This document shows positions 14,065 through 18,196 of a stretch of 18,196 bases of DNA, in pieces (position 1 is the stretch's first letter; each line of letters starts with the position of its first letter). This DNA comes from CAZIVO01 sp964542765 (GTDB lineage Bacteria; Planctomycetota; UBA1135; UBA2386), in NCBI GenBank assembly GCA_964542765.1, contig CAZIVO010000073.1, positions 1 through 18,196 on the forward strand. Direction: 5' to 3'. The notes beneath the pieces were generated by a model. It made no database searches. It was given only the letters and a program-made list of their open reading frames with translations, and had not been told where the DNA came from. Made by a program: the position numbers and the translations under genes.

Positions 14065-15570
14065 ATGACCGGTGGAACTCAAAAGCCCGTGGGCATGAGT
14101 TCCACCGAACTGGCGAGTAGTCTGACACAACTGCGCGAGGCTACCTCGGGGATGGACGTTCGAGATATTGCCCGGATAGAAGGCAGCGATGACCTCTTGC
14201 TGTTTCTCGAGGATGGCGATGAACGAGCCGCACTGCACCTCGTGCCCGGGGGAGCACGCGGGCGCGTCTGCTTGACCAGGCGCCGCTACCGGCGCCAGCA
14301 AATGCAGACAGGGCCTCTCATCGATCGCCTACGGACCACTCTCAAGGGCGCGTCCGTCACAGGGTTCGAGCAGTCACAAGGCGAGAAGCGCTGCCGGATC
14401 ACTTTCGCCCGAACCACACACGACACCAAATTAAACATAGAGATAGAACTCTTTGGCCCCAGAGGGCTGTGGTGCGTGTGTGACACAGATGGGCAGATCC
14501 TCTTCCTTTCGCGACTTCCTCGAAGCCGCTCACGTGAATTGCGTCCCGGAACAATCTATGAACCGCCCGCCGGCAAACCACCGGGCCACGACAGCAAGAA
14601 TCGATTCAGCGACAGCTCGCCCGAGGAAATCGATCGACACTTCACGGAGCGCGATCTCGCGCAGGAATCCAACTCTTTACGCGAATCGCTCACGCGCGCA
14701 CTCGCCAGCGCAGAGAAGAAGATCGGTCATCGCATCAGCGGCCTCGAGCAAAAGGAGATGAGCATCAACACGGCCCCCGAACTACGACAGCAAGCGGATA
14801 TGTTGCTGGCATACGGGCACACTGTTGATCGCGGCGCAACGGAATTGCGAACGCCACACCCCGAGGACCCACAACAAGAACTCATCATTCCACTCGACCC
14901 TGCTAAGGCGATCCCGGTACAAGCCCGGAACCTCTATCAACGAGCTCGCAAGCTGGAAACCTCCATCGACAGTTGCCGTGAACAAATCGCAATCGCGCGA
15001 GAATCTTCGGATCGATTGCGATCCCTGAACGAAGCTCTGCGCGCCTCACAAGATCAAGACTCACTCGAGGAAGTCCGAGAAAAGATGATCGCCAGCAGAT
15101 GGCTGAAGGCGCCCGGCGAGCAAGCGGAAAAGCCTTCGGCGCGGACACGAAAGATCACTCAGGGGGAAGGTTTCCGACAATTTCAATCAGCCGAGGGCTA
15201 CGCGATCCTGGTTGGCCGCAATAACCAGCAAAATGACAAGCTCTCCCTGCGGATTGCCCGCGGCAATGATCTCTGGTTCCACGTGGGGCGTGGCATGGCC
15301 GGAAGCCACGTCGTGGTTCGCTTACCCAAGGGTAAGACGGCCAGTCTCGAAACCATGCTCGATGCAGGCACCCTGGCCGTGTATTTCAGCAAGGGGCGCA
15401 ACAGCACGACCGCCGAAGCTCTCTACACCCAGGCCAAGAACCTGCGGAAGCCCAAAGGCTCTCTGCCCGGCAGGGTTACCGTGACCGGTGAAAAATCGCT
15501 CGGCATCCGCATGGAGCCTGAACGAATCCAACGTCTTCTGAACAGCGCCGGCGATGAGATTTCCGGTTAG
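14065..15570 (+). CDS. NFACT/RqcH-family ribosome quality control protein
   Basis: Members bind the 60S/50S-peptidyl-tRNA complex after ribosome splitting. In bacteria, RqcH adds C-terminal alanine tails that mark stalled peptides for decay. The protein has 501 residues, shorter than the roughly 570 of B. subtilis RqcH. NFACT-N spans about 30-165. The middle part contains IPLDPAKAIPVQARNLYQRA (275-294), a family signature, and charged coiled-coil helices (about 200-235 and 285-345). The NFACT-R domain (about 365-480) has GRNNQQND (384-391), DLWFHV and GSHVVVRLPKGK (413-424). The Asp-Arg pair important for tailing in RqcH appears to be Lys-Arg here (K108-R109), so alanine-tailing activity is uncertain. 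Start ATG 14065; M11 (14095) is an alternative. 52 nt after protease 2. Confidence 0.88.
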   Translation: MTGGTQKPVGMSSTELASSLTQLREATSGMDVRDIARIEGSDDLLLFLEDGDERAALHLVPGGARGRVCLTRRRYRRQQMQTGPLIDRLRTTLKGASVTGFEQSQGEKRCRITFARTTHDTKLNIEIELFGPRGLWCVCDTDGQILFLSRLPRSRSRELRPGTIYEPPAGKPPGHDSKNRFSDSSPEEIDRHFTERDLAQESNSLRESLTRALASAEKKIGHRISGLEQKEMSINTAPELRQQADMLLAYGHTVDRGATELRTPHPEDPQQELIIPLDPAKAIPVQARNLYQRARKLETSIDSCREQIAIARESSDRLRSLNEALRASQDQDSLEEVREKMIASRWLKAPGEQAEKPSARTRKITQGEGFRQFQSAEGYAILVGRNNQQNDKLSLRIARGNDLWFHVGRGMAGSHVVVRLPKGKTASLETMLDAGTLAVYFSKGRNSTTAEALYTQAKNLRKPKGSLPGRVTVTGEKSLGIRMEPERIQRLLNSAGDEISG

Positions 15571-15624
15571 CCCCATCGTTCTTCGCCCACACAGCATCAA
15601 CCGCTACAGTCCCAACCCCCGCTG

Positions 15625-17559
15625 ATGGACGAGCAACAAAAACTCAAACACGCACAAGATGAGGTTGAACGAACCCTTCGCGCATCGCGCAAGAGCCCAG
15701 ACAACCGAGATCTGGCCGCCGAAGTAGCCTTGGCGCGCAGCCACTTTGGTGACGAGTTGATGGAACACCACCGTTATGAAGAGGCTGCCGAACAGCACCG
15801 TGCGGCAATCGAGATCATTCACCAACACTCGGCAAGCGGTCTGACGGACGACGATCGCGAATTCGAACTCTCCATCGCATACGAACGACTGGGAGAATGC
15901 CTTCGATATATGGGCAATGCACCCGCTGCTCAGGACAGCTACCGCGAAGCCATGATCATTGCCCAGAGAATAGTGGAGCGTGAGCCCTACTCACCGGAGT
16001 ATCAGCGGGGGCTGGCCATCTGCCATGACAACCTGGGCGAACTACTTGTCGAGCAAGGGCTGACAGAAGAAGCCCTGCGACAACACAGCGAAGCATTGAG
16101 GATCACGGAATCCCTGCTCGATCACCGTGCAGATCAATGGGAACCAGAGATGCCACCACGCCTCTTCAAGGTCGGCTTGCTGCTGGCTGCACGCGGCGAG
16201 GTAGAGTCAGCTCTCAATCACTACAGATCTGCGCTCGAAATCGCAGAGCGACTGACGCGAAGCACTCCGGGACAGCACGAAGATTTGCTCGCCACGGCTC
16301 ACGAGCGCATTGGCGAGGTCGCCATGGACAATGGAAGCCTGGCCCAAGCACGTGCCAGCTTCGCGCAAGCTCTGCCTGTCCGACAAGAAATCCTCAAGAC
16401 GATCCCCAACAACATAGAGGCCCGACGATCGCTGGCGATCTGCAGAGCGATGCTGGGTGAGATCCTGTTTGAACAAGGCGACCTGGAAGGCTCCCTCGTT
16501 CATTACCAGGAGGCATTCGAATTCGGCGCCAATCTGCGCGAGCAAGAACCCGGTGATCCGATCCTTATTCAAGACCACCTGATCGGCCACCAGAACATTG
16601 GTGATGTCCTGCAGCGGCAAGGCGACCTCCAGGGCGCTCAAGATAGCTTCGACAAAGCTCTGGCACTCGCTCACAAACTCATTGATGAGCATCCCGATCA
16701 GGGAGAATGGAGATTGGACCTCGCCGCCGCCCGCAACCGACTCGGCGATGTCGCGGCTGTGCGCGGCGATCATCGAACGTCGATCGACCACCACAGACAG
16801 GCCCTGATAACCCTCGAAGAACACGCTTCCTTCGATCCCTTGAGCATGGTGTGCCAGCGCGAGATAGGCGCCACGCACACACGAATCGGCCACGCACTCA
16901 AACAACATACGGACGACGAAACAGCCTTACAGCACTACCACCAAGCACTGGAGATCGCAAACCGCCTCGCAAAGCTCGACCTGGAGAATCCTGGGTTGCG
17001 GCGCGAACTGGCCGTAGCTCACAACGATCTCGGCCACGCCATGTACGACCTCGGTCGAAATGAAGAAGCGATAGAACTTCACCAGAAAGCCCTCGGCCTG
17101 ACGCAAACTCTCACCGTGATGGATCCCTCCAACGCGGAATGGCAGCGAGACCTTGCTATCTGTCACGAAAGAGTCAGCGCCGTAATGCGGGAGCTTGGCC
17201 GCACACAGGAAATAGCCAAACACACCAAGGCTTCGTTTCAGATCTCTCTGAAACTGGCCCAGCACGATGAGTCGAATGCCGACTGGCAGCGGGATCTGGC
17301 CATGGCATGTGAAGCGATGGCGGATCTCCACGACTCATGCGGCGAAGCAGACAAGGCTCTGATCATGATGGAGCGATCAGGCACCATCTCGGCGCGCCTC
17401 TCTGCGGCTGACCCGAGCAATCTTCAACTCCGCCATGATCTTGCCATCAGTCACCACCGCCTCGCCGACCTTCTCGAACGCATGAGTAGAAGCGCCGATG
17501 CCCTCGCCCACCGGCGCGCTGGTGAGAAGATCGATCGGGAATTGGGTGCAAAGGAGTGA
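15625..17559 (+). CDS. TPR protein with about thirteen 48-residue repeats
   Basis: This 644-residue soluble protein consists almost entirely of tetratricopeptide-like repeats with an unusually regular 48-residue period (144 bp). Each unit follows the pattern '(D/E)LA..H..LG......G....A...(H/Y)..AL.I...L....P.N...(Q)R', for example residues near DPSNAEWQRDLAICHERV. About 13 units cover residue 30 to the end; the central ones are the most regular. No signal peptide, membrane segment or enzyme domain is present, so it is probably a cytoplasmic scaffold or adaptor. Proteins with this longer TPR unit often carry a kinase, CHAT or other effector domain; none is attached here. Start ATG at 15625 lacks a clear Shine-Dalgarno. 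It begins 54 nt after the NFACT gene and ends 45 nt before the membrane protein gene. Specific role unknown. Confidence 0.85.
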   Translation: MDEQQKLKHAQDEVERTLRASRKSPDNRDLAAEVALARSHFGDELMEHHRYEEAAEQHRAAIEIIHQHSASGLTDDDREFELSIAYERLGECLRYMGNAPAAQDSYREAMIIAQRIVEREPYSPEYQRGLAICHDNLGELLVEQGLTEEALRQHSEALRITESLLDHRADQWEPEMPPRLFKVGLLLAARGEVESALNHYRSALEIAERLTRSTPGQHEDLLATAHERIGEVAMDNGSLAQARASFAQALPVRQEILKTIPNNIEARRSLAICRAMLGEILFEQGDLEGSLVHYQEAFEFGANLREQEPGDPILIQDHLIGHQNIGDVLQRQGDLQGAQDSFDKALALAHKLIDEHPDQGEWRLDLAAARNRLGDVAAVRGDHRTSIDHHRQALITLEEHASFDPLSMVCQREIGATHTRIGHALKQHTDDETALQHYHQALEIANRLAKLDLENPGLRRELAVAHNDLGHAMYDLGRNEEAIELHQKALGLTQTLTVMDPSNAEWQRDLAICHERVSAVMRELGRTQEIAKHTKASFQISLKLAQHDESNADWQRDLAMACEAMADLHDSCGEADKALIMMERSGTISARLSAADPSNLQLRHDLAISHHRLADLLERMSRSADALAHRRAGEKIDRELGAKE

Positions 17560-17604
17560 GCTTGTCTTCAGCCCGCAGTCTCACCGGCACGGAGTAGCGC
17601 AACC

Positions 17605-18196
17605 ATGAGCAGTTTTGGTGATCACGGCAACTTGCCAGCGGCAAGGAAAGCAAGCCGCCGAGGCCGGATCATCGATTGGATAGCACTCGTGATCATCCTC
17701 GCTTCCCTGTTCGCCATCGGCAGCACCCTACCTCTCGGCACGGGAATCGAACAACTCAAGGCATGGGTCGCCGACCTCGGTCTTTTAGGTCCAATCGCAT
17801 TCGGATCGATCTACATACTTGGCACGCTGATGTTCATTCCCGGCGGCGCTCTCTCCTTGGCCGCCGGCGCAGTTTTCGGACTCCTCGCCGGAGTCATAAC
17901 CTTGTCGATTGCCTCCACCACGGCAGCCGCACTGGCCTTCCTGATCGCACGCTATCTGGCTCGCACAAGAATCGAAGCTCTGGCAACACGCCACCCACGC
18001 CTTGGCGCCGTCGACAGAGCTATCGAAGTCGGCGGCTGGCGCATCGTCGCCTTGCTACGCCTCGTCCCGGCTTTCCCTTTCAGTGCCGGCAACTACATCT
18101 TCGGGCTTACTGCCATCGGTTTCTGGCCCTATGTTCTGGCGAGTTGGATCTTCATGCTGCCCGGCACGATCCTCTACACCTACATTGGCTATCTGG
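17605..18196 (+). CDS. TVP38/TMEM64-family membrane protein (partial, 3' end off window)
   Basis: The frame is open from an ATG at 17605 to the right edge, giving 197 residues of a usual 220-250. It shows a basic N-terminus (KASRRGR), a first membrane helix (about 24-43), then FIPGGALSLAAGAVFG (77-92). It continues with AALAFLIARYLAR and LLRLVPAFPFSAGNYIFGLT, then SWIFMLPGTILYTYIG. These are the hallmarks of the VTT/SNARE-associated (PF09335) fold, which contains re-entrant hairpins. DedA relatives are implicated in lipid carrier flipping; the role of this bacterial branch is not settled. GGAG lies about 10 nt before the start. Co-transcription with the TPR gene is plausible from the 45-nt gap. 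Confidence 0.9.
   Translation, partial: MSSFGDHGNLPAARKASRRGRIIDWIALVIILASLFAIGSTLPLGTGIEQLKAWVADLGLLGPIAFGSIYILGTLMFIPGGALSLAAGAVFGLLAGVITLSIASTTAAALAFLIARYLARTRIEALATRHPRLGAVDRAIEVGGWRIVALLRLVPAFPFSAGNYIFGLTAIGFWPYVLASWIFMLPGTILYTYIGYL

Overview
The window reads as an ordinary chromosomal segment from a GC-rich, Gram-negative-type bacterium. Most genes are housekeeping. The best lineage clue comes from two secreted proteins (8468-11104 and 11313-14012). They share a C-terminal module with a 'YG.GC.G.G' motif and a 'GAPGC' motif that I associate with Planctomycetota. This is recognition by eye, not a search. Nothing here looks like a complete new defence or mobile system: I see no transposases, phage genes, CRISPR arrays, tRNAs or rRNAs.

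Region 1 (1-5305, minus strand) is an F-type ATP synthase operon in the order atpZ-like, atpI-like, atpB, atpE, atpF, atpH, atpA, atpG. AtpG runs off the left edge, so atpD and atpC are presumably just outside. The genes are tightly packed, with overlaps of 14 and 4 nt and gaps of 1, 5, 25, 41 and 51 nt. A sigma70-type promoter lies at 5356-5383. It fixes the most likely start of the first gene at 5305. The c subunit has proton-type rather than sodium-type residues around its carboxylate.

Region 2 (5306-8333) holds divergent and convergent single genes. HslU (plus strand) is the ATPase of the HslUV protease. It has an altered pore loop and an altered C-terminal tail, and no hslV is next to it. 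Next come a coiled-coil lipoprotein (minus strand) and ndk, nucleoside diphosphate kinase (plus strand). The last two diverge with almost no space between them.

Region 3 (8468-14012, plus strand) is a tandem pair of large secreted metalloprotease paralogues resembling the fungalysin (M36) group. Each has a signal peptide, a propeptide-like region, an inserted carboxypeptidase-regulatory-like beta domain, an HEWGH catalytic core, a beta-sandwich-like segment and the lineage-type C-terminal module. A 12-bp tandem repeat lies between them. This is the most lineage-specific part of the window.

Region 4 (14065-18196, plus strand) carries an NFACT/RqcH-family ribosome quality control protein, a cytoplasmic TPR protein built of about thirteen 48-residue repeats, and the start of a TVP38/TMEM64-family membrane protein cut by the right edge. 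These are closely spaced and may be co-transcribed, but their functions do not obviously form one pathway.
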